The notes beneath the pieces were generated by a model. That model worked only from the letters and a program-made list of their open reading frames with translations. It ran no database searches and was not told where the DNA came from. Below, one piece after another: positions 35,702 to 46,300 of a stretch of DNA of 64,000 nucleotides. The DNA lies in assembly GCF_020564625.1 (NCBI RefSeq), contig NZ_JAJBZT010000004.1, positions 62,001 through 126,000 of the forward strand. Reading direction: 5' to 3'. Numbering within the stretch: position 1 is the first letter of the stretch; each line of letters starts with the position of its first letter. Source of the stretch: Leeia speluncae. GTDB taxonomy: Bacteria > Pseudomonadota > Gammaproteobacteria > Burkholderiales > Leeiaceae. A program made the translations under genes and the position numbers.

Positions 35702-36827
35702 GTTTATCTCTGATCGTAAACGCTAAGCAGCCCATAATAAATAGCGCAATCGCAGCGCTAATCATTACAGCATCTAACGAAACCAGCTTGGCAATTCGGC
35801 CAAATACAATCGGGCCAATCAAGCTGCCAACAAAGCCCATGCTCACCACCTTTGCCACTGCATTGCCTCCTTTTTTACCCACATAAGAGTAAATAAGTGG
35901 GAAGCAAGCAGAGTGGCCTAGGCCAATTAGCACGAGCCCAAATAGTAGTGCGTTGGGTTGATGAATAATGACTGATGCAATCAACACCGCCGCACCCATC
36001 CACGCGCCAAACCTAACAACGGTTGCCGCCCCAAATCTTTCTGCCACATGGTCACCTAAAAAACGACCACTCATCATTGCGAGCGAGAAAATTGCAAAGC
36101 CTAGTGAGGCTTCACTTTCAGACGCGCCTAGTATTTTGTTTAAATAAAGAATACTCCAGCCTGTAATCGCCCCTTCCGTAATCGAGGCAAATGCAGTGAG
36201 CACGCCAACGGGTAACACGGTTTTCCACCCGCCGCGTTCTCGTACTTTCTTCTGATTTGGTGAAAAATCACCGACCAGTCGGCTGCCTACTAAAATGTAG
36301 ACAAACCACATCACAAAAGCGAGCACGCCAAAATGCCAACCGAGCGGCACATTAAACTTGGCTGATAAACTACTTAACGCAGCCGTAATGAAACTACCGA
36401 CATAGAAGACCGCATGTAGCTGACCCATTTGCCTTCTGCCAGAGTTCGACTCCAGCAAGGCGCCTTGTGCATTAATCGCAATACCAACGGCACTATTTAA
36501 CATACCTGCGAAGAAGAGGGCGGTATACAGTACCGTCACATTTGGACTATAGGCCAACAAAATTAACCATAACGCTTGTAGTCCACCGAATCGGCGGCAC
36601 ATTCGCTTACTTCCCCATTTACCCAGAAAGTATCTGCAAACTGGATACGCAAGCACAGATCCTAATCCAACTAGAAACAGCACCCATCCCCAGTCCGCCG
36701 CATCAAGATCATATTGTTTTTGCAAGGCAGGTTGCCTTGAATACAAGGTATTTACCAGTAAGCCGTAGCTAATAAAGTAAATCGTTAGAGAAATAAACGA
36801 TTGGCGATGTGAACGATTGTCAGACAT
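35679..36827 (-). CDS. Major facilitator superfamily transporter (YbjJ-like)
   Basis: 382 residues, 12 predicted membrane helices. The loop 2-3 region LGKWGSKRMCRRFGG and its second-half counterpart FLGDHVAERFGAATVVRFG are the usual MFS signatures. The compact layout resembles the YbjJ/FucP-related group of unknown substrate. It is transcribed alone, convergent with slt, and about 110 bases from the EamA gene behind it. Confidence 0.83.
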   Translation of the reverse strand: MSDNRSHRQSFISLTIYFISYGLLVNTLYSRQPALQKQYDLDAADWGWVLFLVGLGSVLAYPVCRYFLGKWGSKRMCRRFGGLQALWLILLAYSPNVTVLYTALFFAGMLNSAVGIAINAQGALLESNSGRRQMGQLHAVFYVGSFITAALSSLSAKFNVPLGWHFGVLAFVMWFVYILVGSRLVGDFSPNQKKVRERGGWKTVLPVGVLTAFASITEGAITGWSILYLNKILGASESEASLGFAIFSLAMMSGRFLGDHVAERFGAATVVRFGAWMGAAVLIASVIIHQPNALLFGLVLIGLGHSACFPLIYSYVGKKGGNAVAKVVSMGFVGSLIGPIVFGRIAKLVSLDAVMISAAIALFIMGCLAFTIRDKHRAAKPA

Positions 36828-36941
36828 AGATGAATGCCATCAAAGCAAAGTGAAATAAGTGACCGAAAAAGGACAAGCCATCATACTGAAATGTAGTAAA
36901 GAACACATCAGTATGCACGAGGAATTTTTATCAAAAATACC

Positions 36942-37850
36942 TCAAGTTTTTATCGGTTTTGTCGGGACAGCAGAAATACCTATGCCGCAGAAAATGGCAA
37001 TAATTCCTGCTAGGTGAAACCAATGAAATGTTTCATTCAGAAATAAAATGGAAAGCAACGGTACAAATACCGGCATCAGATGAATAAACTGCCCCGCTTT
37101 TGCTGCTCCTAACTTGCTCACCCCTTGGTTATAAAACAAATAGGCAAGTACAGAAGGAAAAATACCGAAGTAGGCAAAACTCATGAACGTTGTAGGGCTA
37201 GCCTGTATAAGTCGTTGCTGTTGAATTTCTAACGCATAAGGAATACTTAATACAATTAAGCCAATGTAAATGGTAATGAGCAGCAATGCAAAGCGATTAA
37301 TTGTTGGCGGAAGTTGCTTCAAAGTAAGTGTGTAAATCGACCAACACACTGCGGCGACAATCACCCACGCATCTCCATGGTTCATTTGCACATTTGATAA
37401 GGTGGTTATGCTGCCTTTTGAGACAATGGTGCAAACGCCTAGTAATGAAATACAAATGCCTAAGATGGCAAATCGGCTGAGTGAGTGGCGATAAAAAATA
37501 GCCCCTAGCACCATAATTAATACAGGGATGAATGCGTTCAATAACCCTGCATTTGTCGCGGTTGTGCTTTGAAGTCCAATATAAACCAAGGTGTTATAGC
37601 CACTCACCCCGGTTAGGCTCAAAATACATACCTTCAAAGGATGTTCTTTTAAAGCTGCCCAACTATTGCGTAACGCTTGATGAAAGAGAACGGTCAGCAC
37701 ACAACCCGCAATCAGCCATCGCCAAAAAGATAGCGCAAAAGGGGGGATGGCATGCGTCATCGCCCTAGCTAATACAAAGTTGCCCGACCAAAAAATGGTG
37801 GTCAATATTAAGAGTACGTAGGCTTTCGTCGCCGAGGTTTGTTCTTGCAC
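36942..37850 (-). CDS. EamA/DMT-family transporter
   Basis: 302 residues, ten predicted membrane helices in two EamA repeats. Landmarks are ILTTIFWSGNFVLARAMTHAIPP in the first helix (shown in part) and AAVCWSIYTLTLK at the start of the second repeat, with the usual PVFVPLLSILFLNE near the end. Inner-membrane exporter of unknown metabolite. It lies two bases after the htrA-like gene on the same strand, suggesting co-transcription, though no functional link is evident. Confidence 0.85.
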   Translation of the reverse strand: MQEQTSATKAYVLLILTTIFWSGNFVLARAMTHAIPPFALSFWRWLIAGCVLTVLFHQALRNSWAALKEHPLKVCILSLTGVSGYNTLVYIGLQSTTATNAGLLNAFIPVLIMVLGAIFYRHSLSRFAILGICISLLGVCTIVSKGSITTLSNVQMNHGDAWVIVAAVCWSIYTLTLKQLPPTINRFALLLITIYIGLIVLSIPYALEIQQQRLIQASPTTFMSFAYFGIFPSVLAYLFYNQGVSKLGAAKAGQFIHLMPVFVPLLSILFLNETFHWFHLAGIIAIFCGIGISAVPTKPIKT

Positions 37851-37852
37851 GA

Positions 37853-39028
37853 CTATTGACGCTTTGCCATGTTCGGACGTTTACCCACCGTAATCTGAAA
37901 TTGTTGGGTTTGATTGTTGCGAATTAATTTTAGCGGTACTTTTGCACCTGGCTGCAAAGATGCAATCACGTCTAGCATGCTGTAAGAGTCTTTTAGCGGC
38001 TTGTTATCAATTTCTGTTAATAAGTCACCTGCTCTCACTCCGGCCTTGTCAGCAGGACCATTTCTAACGACGCCGGCAATCAGCGCGCCTTCATTTGTAG
38101 ACAAATTAAATGAGGTAGCTAACTCTTGGCTTAAATCTTGTACTTCTACGCCAATCCAACCGCGAGTAACGCTACCATCGCGGATGATCTGTTCCATAAC
38201 ATCTTTAACGGTGGACGCAGGAATCGCAAATCCAATTCCTTGAGACCCACCACTTTGTGAATAAATGGCACTATTAATCCCAATCAGGTTGCCTTGGCTA
38301 TCCACTAGCGCACCGCCAGAGTTACCGGGGTTAATTGCTGCATCTGTCTGAATGAAGTTTTCGAAGGTATTGATACCCAAGTGACTGCGCCCAAGTGCAG
38401 AGATAATACCCATGGTGACGGTTTGGCCAAAACCAAAAGGTTGGCCAATAGCCAGCACGACATCCCCCACTTTTGCACGGTTACCAGAGGCAAAGTTAAT
38501 GGCGGGTAGGTTTTGAACATTGACTTTCAGCACGGCGAGGTCTGTGTCTGGGTCTGCACCCTTTACGGTTGCCGTTACTTTTCTGCCGTCGGCTAGTGCG
38601 ACACTAATTTCGTCTGCTGCTTCAATGACATGATTGTTGGTCACAATATAACCATCAGAACTGACAATTACACCAGAGCCTAAACTAGAGGCATCTTCTT
38701 CTTCATTTTCGCCATCATTACCAAAAAAACGGCGCAAAACTGGGTCTTCCAAGAAAGCGTGATTAGACCTACGAACTTGTTTGCTAGTAAAGATATTCAC
38801 CACAGAAGGAATAGCATGCTGCACCGCCTCGCTGTATGATCCTTCTAGAGAGAATCCTTTACGATTGGCAGCCAGACTAGCAGGGGATTCTTGGATCATT
38901 ACTACCGGAGTGTTTCGTTTGCCCGCCTGAAAAGGTAGGCCCCATTCAGGACGAAACATACCCACCAATAACCAAACGGCAAGCGCTGCGGTAATCGTTT
39001 GCGCAAAGGTCAACCAAAGTTTTTTCAT
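37853..39028 (-). CDS. Periplasmic HtrA-family serine protease (DegS/DegQ-like, one PDZ)
   Basis: 391 residues from the ATG at 39028 (MKKLW). A hydrophobic N-terminal segment (~5-25) acts as signal anchor. The trypsin-like domain carries the triad: His in VTNNHVIEA, Asp in DTDLAVL, Ser in NPGNSGGALVD. A single PDZ domain follows (~290-385, AGVRAGDLLTEIDN). One PDZ and an uncleaved-looking anchor fit DegS-type stress proteases; a DegQ-type role is the alternative. The start is only 17 bases from the divergent Nif3-like start, and no clear ribosome-binding site is seen. Confidence 0.9.
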   Translation of the reverse strand: MKKLWLTFAQTITAALAVWLLVGMFRPEWGLPFQAGKRNTPVVMIQESPASLAANRKGFSLEGSYSEAVQHAIPSVVNIFTSKQVRRSNHAFLEDPVLRRFFGNDGENEEEDASSLGSGVIVSSDGYIVTNNHVIEAADEISVALADGRKVTATVKGADPDTDLAVLKVNVQNLPAINFASGNRAKVGDVVLAIGQPFGFGQTVTMGIISALGRSHLGINTFENFIQTDAAINPGNSGGALVDSQGNLIGINSAIYSQSGGSQGIGFAIPASTVKDVMEQIIRDGSVTRGWIGVEVQDLSQELATSFNLSTNEGALIAGVVRNGPADKAGVRAGDLLTEIDNKPLKDSYSMLDVIASLQPGAKVPLKLIRNNQTQQFQITVGKRPNMAKRQ

Positions 39029-39045
39029 GGGAGTCACAGATAGAA

Positions 39046-39792
39046 ATGGTGCAGATAAATAAGCTAATAGATTATAGCGCACAATTCCTGAATGTAGGGG
39101 CATTCCGTGACTATTGTCCAAATGGTTTACAAGTCGAAGGACGAAAAGAAATCCAGAAAGTAATAGCAGGGGTTTCTGCTAGTAAAGCGCTAATTGAAGA
39201 GGCAATTAAACAGGACGCAGATTTAATTTTGGTACATCACGGTTATTTCTGGAAAAACGAAGAGGCCGTGATTACAGGAATGAAAAGAGAGCGAATTAGA
39301 TTGTTATTGGCACATAACATCAATTTGGTCGCTTACCACCTGCCTTTAGATGCACATCCTGACGTAGGTAATAATGCCATGCTGGCAAAGCAACTAGGTT
39401 TTACTACACAGTACACCTGTGCAGAGCAAAACATCATGCATGTAGGTGCGTGTGAGTTGCAGCGATTAGACGTATTGGGTAATCGCATCGAACTCGCATT
39501 GGCCAGAAAACCACTGGTGATTGGCAACCCAAATCAAAACATCAGCAAGGTAGCGTGGTGTACTGGCGGTGCGCAAGGGTATTTTTCAGAGGCGATAAAG
39601 CAAGGCGTTGATGCGTTTGTAACGGGAGAAATTTCTGAACAGATGGTTGATATGGCGCATGAATCTGGTGTTGCCTTTATCTCCGCAGGTCACTATGCCA
39701 CTGAAAAGTATGGCGTAGCCGCTTTGGCAAAGCACTGGGAAGCCCAATTTAATTTATCCATTAATCTCTTTTATACCGATAATCCTGTGTGA
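39046..39792 (+). CDS. Nif3-like dinuclear metal centre protein (YbgI family)
   Basis: 248 residues, usual length of the short form. DYCPNGLQVEGR near residue 24, LVHHGYFWK (metal His pair, ~61-69), YHLPLDAHPDVGNN (~98-111) and the C-terminal SAGHYATEKYGV are the family metal-binding motifs. These toroidal hexamers bind two metals (or GTP cyclohydrolase I-like ligands) and their exact role is unresolved. Divergent from the htrA-like gene with starts 17 bases apart, so each promoter must lie in or near the other's coding region. Confidence 0.92.
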   Translation: MVQINKLIDYSAQFLNVGAFRDYCPNGLQVEGRKEIQKVIAGVSASKALIEEAIKQDADLILVHHGYFWKNEEAVITGMKRERIRLLLAHNINLVAYHLPLDAHPDVGNNAMLAKQLGFTTQYTCAEQNIMHVGACELQRLDVLGNRIELALARKPLVIGNPNQNISKVAWCTGGAQGYFSEAIKQGVDAFVTGEISEQMVDMAHESGVAFISAGHYATEKYGVAALAKHWEAQFNLSINLFYTDNPV

Positions 39793-39960
39793 ATTGACGC
39801 TGTTTCTAACAAACACGACAGAAAAAATCTTTATTCCGACTTGGCTTAGTAGTTAGATTGCTGCTATTGTTGAATGGGCACCATGGACATCTCCCTCCTG
39901 TCAATGGTGTTGCAGTCAACTTGTTGTACTCAAAATAATTATTACCAAAGAGGAGCCGGC

Positions 39961-41985
39961 ATGAACTATTTGTTTAAGCCTGCCGTAGCACTGTTCAACC
40001 GTTTGGGCTACAGCAAAAAATTTACGTTGTTTGGTTTGTTAATGTTGGTGCCAATTGTCATCATCACTCTGATGTTGGCTTCGGCGATGAAAGAGGACGC
40101 CGCATTCGCCGTCAAAGAACGTGATGGATTAAAGTTAGTCAATAAAAGCATTCCATTATTGACGGCATTGGCTGATCGCCGAGCCTTTGATACCGGTGTT
40201 GCCATGGGAGATAAGGCTAAGTACCCCGCAAAATTGGCTGCGCAAGATGCGAAAATCAAGAAGCTATTTGCTGACCTAGAGAGTGAAGAAAATCAGCTTT
40301 CTAATAGCCTTGGTACGCAAGAAGACTTCCAAAAGCTGAAAAAATCTTTATCGGCTCTGCCAAAACCTGATGGGTCAGATGGTGCGGTAAATCGTGCGAA
40401 TAATGAAAAAACCATGCAAGCCGTCAATTTGTACTTGGCTGCGGTAGGTGAAAAATCGAATCTGATTTTAGACCCTAACGTAAATAGTTATTACATTGCA
40501 GATACGTTGGTAAATCGCGTCCCCGGTTTAATCAATGCCGTCAGTGAAACGGCTGATTTAGGGGTGGGGGTGTTAGTCAGATCTTTTCCTGATGTGTCTG
40601 AAAAAGATCCAATGCAAATTAGCTATTACCAATTAGAGCCACAATTTGATTTGATACAAGGTAACTTAAGCCGACTATCTTTTTTATATCCAGAATTCAA
40701 AGCAGTTGTTACGCCAAACCTCACTAAATTAAGTGGCAAGGTAACCGAGTTAAAAGAGTCTTACGGTAAAAACATTGTAAGTACGTTGGCCTATACCATG
40801 TCAGCGGCAGAGTTTGAGACGCAGTATGGTAGTGTTCTTCAGTCGGTTGTCGATTTAAATGCCCAATTAGTACCTCAGTTGGATCAATTGCTAACCAGTA
40901 GGGCGACTGCTGCGAATTTCAAGCTAGCTTTTGCTATTGGTATCGCTGCTGTCATGATGCTCATCGTAATTTATCTATTCGTTGGTGCATACCTTTCTGT
41001 TATCCAAGCAATCAACTCACTAGAGCAAGCCTCCGGCAGTTTGGCGAGCGGCAAATTGGCAACTCGCGTGAACTTAGCTGCGAAAGATGAAACAGCCCGT
41101 GTTGCGGGTAGCTTTAACCATATGGCTGAGCAAGTGAGTGGCTTAATTAGGCAAGCTTCAGAATCCGCAAATGCGGTTGTGGGCTCTACAACTGCATTGG
41201 TGACAAGTTCCACCACTGTGGTGGAAGGGACGCAAAAGCAAACAGAAGCCGTGCTTTCTGCCTCTAGCGCAGTCGAACAAATGTCGGTTTCTATTGGTGC
41301 TGTGGCAGAAAGCGTCAAAGAAACTGTGCAGATTGCCGGTTCCGCCCGAGACCTTTCTGCTCAGGGACAGCGTTCAGTTCAGAATGTGGCTTCAGAAATT
41401 CATGCAGTGGCCTCTTCTGTTCGCCAGGCCGTGAGTACCGTAGAAAGCCTAGCTCAACAATCTGCCGACATCGGCCTCATTGTGAATGTCATTAAAGAGG
41501 TGGCAGACCAAACCAACCTACTTGCTTTAAATGCCGCTATTGAAGCCGCAAGGGCAGGGGAGCAAGGGCGAGGATTCGCGGTGGTTGCTGATGAGGTAAG
41601 AAAACTTGCAGAAAGAACTGCTGGTGCAACGGCAGAAATTAACCAAAAAATTCTTTCCGTTCAGTCGCAAGTAAAAGCAACGGTAGAAACTATGATGGTA
41701 GGCAATCAGCGTGTGGGGCAATGCGAGTCGCTCGCACAAGAGGCATCAGATGCGCTTCACGCCATCATGGAACAAACCCAAGCAGCACAAGAGCGTATTC
41801 AACAAATTGCGATTGCGGCAGAGCAACAAAATGCTGCCAGCCATAGTATCGCCACCAATATTCAGTCGATTGCCGATATGGCAGACAGAAACCGTTGGGT
41901 GGTCGATCAAACGGTCGAACAAATTAAAGGAATGGAGCAACGTGCCACCGCGCTAAACCAAGCGGTAAGCCGATTTGAGCTGTAG
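39961..41985 (+). CDS. Membrane methyl-accepting chemotaxis protein
   Basis: 674 residues. TM1 is at ~20-45 ([18 protein letters not shown]), a helical periplasmic ligand domain of about 270 residues follows, and TM2 is at ~319-345. Then come a HAMP domain ([20 protein letters not shown]), methylation helices and the canonical tip [21 protein letters not shown] at ~518. No CheB/CheR-binding pentapeptide is seen at the C-terminus (ends SRFEL). Start ATG 39961 has a strong AGAGGAG; the frame is open to 39874 without family similarity. Ligand unknown. Confidence 0.93.
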   Translation: MNYLFKPAVALFNRLGYSKKFTLFGLLMLVPIVIITLMLASAMKEDAAFAVKERDGLKLVNKSIPLLTALADRRAFDTGVAMGDKAKYPAKLAAQDAKIKKLFADLESEENQLSNSLGTQEDFQKLKKSLSALPKPDGSDGAVNRANNEKTMQAVNLYLAAVGEKSNLILDPNVNSYYIADTLVNRVPGLINAVSETADLGVGVLVRSFPDVSEKDPMQISYYQLEPQFDLIQGNLSRLSFLYPEFKAVVTPNLTKLSGKVTELKESYGKNIVSTLAYTMSAAEFETQYGSVLQSVVDLNAQLVPQLDQLLTSRATAANFKLAFAIGIAAVMMLIVIYLFVGAYLSVIQAINSLEQASGSLASGKLATRVNLAAKDETARVAGSFNHMAEQVSGLIRQASESANAVVGSTTALVTSSTTVVEGTQKQTEAVLSASSAVEQMSVSIGAVAESVKETVQIAGSARDLSAQGQRSVQNVASEIHAVASSVRQAVSTVESLAQQSADIGLIVNVIKEVADQTNLLALNAAIEAARAGEQGRGFAVVADEVRKLAERTAGATAEINQKILSVQSQVKATVETMMVGNQRVGQCESLAQEASDALHAIMEQTQAAQERIQQIAIAAEQQNAASHSIATNIQSIADMADRNRWVVDQTVEQIKGMEQRATALNQAVSRFEL

Positions 41986-42006
41986 GTCAAGTTTTTACAT
42001 CCAGCT

Positions 42007-42034
42007 AAAAGCCGAGCGATGCTCGGCTTTTTTC
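42007..42034 (+). terminator. Terminator after the chemoreceptor gene
   Basis: AAAGCCGAGC-GAT-GCTCGGCTTTTTT, a ten-bp GC-rich stem with T6. Confidence 0.93.
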
Positions 42035-42193
42035 ATTTTCGTTAATCAGCTCGCAGCTTTAGTCGAGTAAATGGATTTAACTAGGAGTTAATGGTCAAAA
42101 AATGAGCTGAGAATGATCTAATTGGTTATCCTTCGAGTAGTATTTTGATATGCTGTTGGCAAATAGATGAAGTTGCATTTACATGGGGTAGAT

Positions 42194-43195
42194 ATGGGTA
42201 CTTATTTTTGTGGGGGTGGTAGTTATTTGCACCAAGGAAATGTCCATTATGTATTGTCGATCCTTGAACGAGCATCTCATCAGCAGAAATTATATCCAAC
42301 TACCTTTCTGCCGCATGGCATCGCTTTTGATCCCGTCAATAAAAACCGGCTTATCACCACTGAGAAAAAAGGCCCTGGTGCTGTCGCTATCACTGTTTCG
42401 GATGCTGAAGCAAGCGCTCAAACCTTCCAAGCAATGCCTGGTCATCACTTTTATGGACACTGTGTATTTGTACAAGAAGGGGAAAGGTTGCTAACTGTTG
42501 AGAGTGAGTTAGCAACAACAGAGGGGGCGATAGCAATTCGGGATTCGTTAAGTTTGGATGTAATCGGATTGTTTCCTAGTTTTGGAGATAAGCCTCATGA
42601 CTGCGTATTAACAGATGATGGTAAAACATTAGTTGTTAGTAATGCAGGATCCAAGGAAAAGGGTTCTGAAGGGGCTATTTCTTTTATTGATATCTCGACA
42701 CAAACTTTAGTTAAGCAAATAAAGGTGCCTTCGCCTTTGGTGAATGCTGGGCATATTGCGCTGGGGGGGAATGGTGATATAGCGCTTGTGTCGGCACCAA
42801 ATGATGCGCTGACAGAAGATCAAGAAGGCGGCGTTTCATTAGGAAGAAATGATCGTTTAACGTTTGTGAGTGATCATTTAGTGGCTGGAACAGCATTAGA
42901 GGGAGAAACCTTAAGTGTTGTTATATCAGATAAATATCAGCTTGCGATTACATGTACGCCCAGAGCGAATCGACTTTGTTTTTGGTCGCTGCCGACACAG
43001 TCATTAATCAAGGCGATGAAAATAGATGGACCTAGAGGAGTTGCCTTGGCGGATGAAGAAACCGCGTTGGTTACGTATGGCGCCAATAGTGCTTGGGTAG
43101 AAATTGATCTAGCCTCACTACAGTTAAAGAGTAAAACATATTTTTCTCCTACCTACATCACAGGGTCTCATCTTTATGAAATGCCAAGCGCATGA
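42194..43195 (+). CDS. DUF1513-like beta-propeller protein
   Basis: About 333 residues rich in beta strands. Motifs FLPHGIAFDP, GHHFYGHCVF, VESELATTEGAIAIRD and KPHDCVLTDDGKTLVVSNAG match the DUF1513 family, a predicted seven-bladed propeller usually found in the periplasm next to iron-uptake-type peptidase/di-haem genes. Here those partners are absent and no signal peptide is visible. I take the ATG at 42194 with GGGG just upstream; an ATG at 42167 would add nine residues, still without an export signal. The composition is more A/T-rich than the genes before it. Function unknown. Confidence 0.7.
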   Translation: MGTYFCGGGSYLHQGNVHYVLSILERASHQQKLYPTTFLPHGIAFDPVNKNRLITTEKKGPGAVAITVSDAEASAQTFQAMPGHHFYGHCVFVQEGERLLTVESELATTEGAIAIRDSLSLDVIGLFPSFGDKPHDCVLTDDGKTLVVSNAGSKEKGSEGAISFIDISTQTLVKQIKVPSPLVNAGHIALGGNGDIALVSAPNDALTEDQEGGVSLGRNDRLTFVSDHLVAGTALEGETLSVVISDKYQLAITCTPRANRLCFWSLPTQSLIKAMKIDGPRGVALADEETALVTYGANSAWVEIDLASLQLKSKTYFSPTYITGSHLYEMPSA

Positions 43196-43302
43196 AATGC
43201 CGTTTAACCAATCGATCTGATCGTTTGTCTGTATTTGAGTGTCATTTATTTTTTTAAAGCGTAGAATGTTAAGTAATGTAAGGATTAATAGGGGAAGTGA
43301 AA

Positions 43303-46300
43303 ATGCGATCGCAGAAATCGAAAATGCTAGGTGTGCACCGTCAAAAACAGATTAGCTTGGTGGTAGCATCCAGTATTCTTTATTTATCTGGCATGCATGC
43401 AATGGCAGCATCCCCTTATCCTGCTGTGCCACAATATTCGGCGGTTACTGTGCCTCCAAATATTATGTTGCTGATTGATGATTCTGGCTCTATGCAGGAT
43501 TGTCCTTCAGGGAGTGGTTGCTATAACTCATCTGGTGTGAATAAATCGAAAAACTCGCCATATGAGAATAAAATGCGTATAGCGGTGACGGTATCTAACG
43601 ACCTAATTGCTGCTAACCCATCTATGAAGTGGGGACTGTTTACTTTTCAAAACACATCTGGATTGATGCGTGCACCTGTAAAGGTTCGCGATACAAATGC
43701 AAGCTTGACTGAAATTCAGAATATTATTACGCCACTCGTCCCGAGCTATGGTACGCCACTTGCAACCACTTTTAATGAAATTACACGTTACTTCCGTGGG
43801 CAGTCTTCTCTATATAGTCGAGACACAGATCCTCTTACCGGTGGTACTCAAACGACGTATACATCCCCAATTCAATATAGATGCCAAAAGAACTTTGTGA
43901 TCATTTTGACGGATGGGGCTCCTAACGACAGAAATTCTTTCCCTACAGAGAACTCAACTAATACGACCCGATTGCCGTACCGAGATAATAACGCGTATCC
44001 TGCTGGTTCAAATTACAATACTACTGCATTAGCGTATCTAGCTAAGTTTGCGCACGATGTTGATTTGATTCAAGGTGGTACCGATTCTGATGGTGTGTCT
44101 TATGATGCCACCGACTTCCCGAAACAAACCATATCTACATACATGGTTGGTTTTGCTGCACCTGGTTCTGCAAATGCCGTCTTCACACAAACTACGGCAT
44201 GGGGTGGAGGACAATATTTCGCAGCTACGAATAAAGCAGCCTTAATCTCTTCATTGAATACAATTGTTCAAAGTATCTCCAATCAAGTGGCAAACTCTCG
44301 TCAAGTTATTGCTAGTACGACGACGGTTGATGCCAGTACCAAAATGATTAAAGGGATTTACGATACTTCAGACTGGCATGGCGACGTATTAATTGCTCCA
44401 TATAACGGAGGCAATCCAGACTGGGGAAATGCAATTAGTGCAATGACCGTTATGCGCAATACTGCTGCGGCAAACTCAACTTGGTATGATTCTCGAGTTG
44501 TACTGACAGGGTTGGTTACAGGAACAACTACTGTAACGACAACACCGCTCGCTTTTACAAAAGCTGCGCTACCAACCTATGCTGCTTATTGGAATCTATT
44601 GGGCAGTACAACAACCGACAAGCAAAATGTTGTTGATTTTATTCGCGGCAAGCAAGGGATATCTGGCTATAGGACAAGGTTAAATAATGCCAGCCAAGAT
44701 CAGTTGTTGGGGGATTTTCTTGATACTAACCCTGTGAATGTAGGTGTGCCAAGTGGATCATCTAATCTGGCAGACTATACCACGTTTAAAACAGCCAATG
44801 CCTCACGTGGAATGGTTTTTGCTGGTGCCAATGATGGTATGTTGCATGGGTTTAATACTAGCAATGGCGCGGAGGTTGTTGGGTATGTGCCTTCATCGGT
44901 TTACGGCAACCTCCCAGATCTAACGAGCACCAGTTACTCTGGCTCAGCACATAAATATTATGTAGATGGGCCGTTGATAGCCACCGATATTAAAGTACAA
45001 AGAGCCGGAGAGACGTCTGCTTCTTGGAAAACAGTTCTTGTTGGGGCTTTAGCCCAAGGCGGCAAAGGGGTTTACGCATTAGATGTTACTAATACTTCCA
45101 ATTTTACTCAGGCGACACCAAGTAAAGCGGTAATGTGGGAGTATACAAACAAGCATGATGCATCGATCGGTTACAATTTTTCAAAAGCATTAATTACGGT
45201 CGCTAGAACGAGCAGCTCTACTGCAGAACCTGTTGCTATTATTCCTAGCGGCTATGATAACAATACGACAGATTCTCCAAACGATACTATTTCTGATAGC
45301 ACCTCTACAAATAAACTTTATGTCATTCGATTGCGTGATGGTGCGCTTATTCGTTCAATTAGCGTACCGGTCACTGGGGCTGGGCTTTCTGCTCCTGCAG
45401 GCGTAGATATTGGTCAAGATGGTATTGTGGACTATATCTATTCAGGTGACCTAAATGGTAATCTTTGGCGTTTTAAATTAACCGATAATAATCCGGCAAA
45501 CTGGAATGTTTCTAGTACACCAATTTTTACGGCAAAAAATGCTTCGAATCAAAACCAACCTATTTTTTATCGACCTGTTATTAGCACGGCGAAAGACGGG
45601 GCAGGTAATAAACTAGGTACAGTAATTGTCTTTGGTACAGGCCGATTGCTAACAACTGCAGATCGTACAAATACAAATGTCCAGTCGCTATATGGGGTGC
45701 TCGATCGTTACGATAGTTCTTCTGATTCATTTACATCGAATAACTTGACTAGATCAAATTTAATTCAGCAGACGGTTAATACAACGAATCAAAAAAATGT
45801 GACCGATAGCAATAAGTTACAAGGAACATATCGAAATATTTCACAGAATGCCGTGGATCTTACCAATGTGGGTACTTATGGTTGGTACATTGACTTGCCA
45901 GACTCTGGCTCTCGTTTAGCAGCGAATCCTCGTCTTGAAGAAGCTAGCGATGGAAGCTTGTCTGCAGTCTGGTTCCCGACTGGGCAACCTGTTTCTAGTG
46001 GGCAATGTACCGCCGGAGGGGAGGGGTGGCTATACTCTGTAAACTCGCTCACTGGTTCTCCATTGCAAACTTCATTCTTAGACATTGATCAAGATGGTTA
46101 TGCGGGTGTTGGTGATAACTTGGACTTTAATAGTGATGGGCAAGTAACGGCAGATGCTCGTGACTCCGCATCAGGCTATAAACTTAACTTCTATCCTGCA
46201 GAAATGTCCCGTATTGGCTTATCTACTACCACGGTTAGTAATGGTGTGAGTGCTTCAACGGGCAATTTTGGTGATCAAGGAAGTACAGTTGCTTTGAAAG

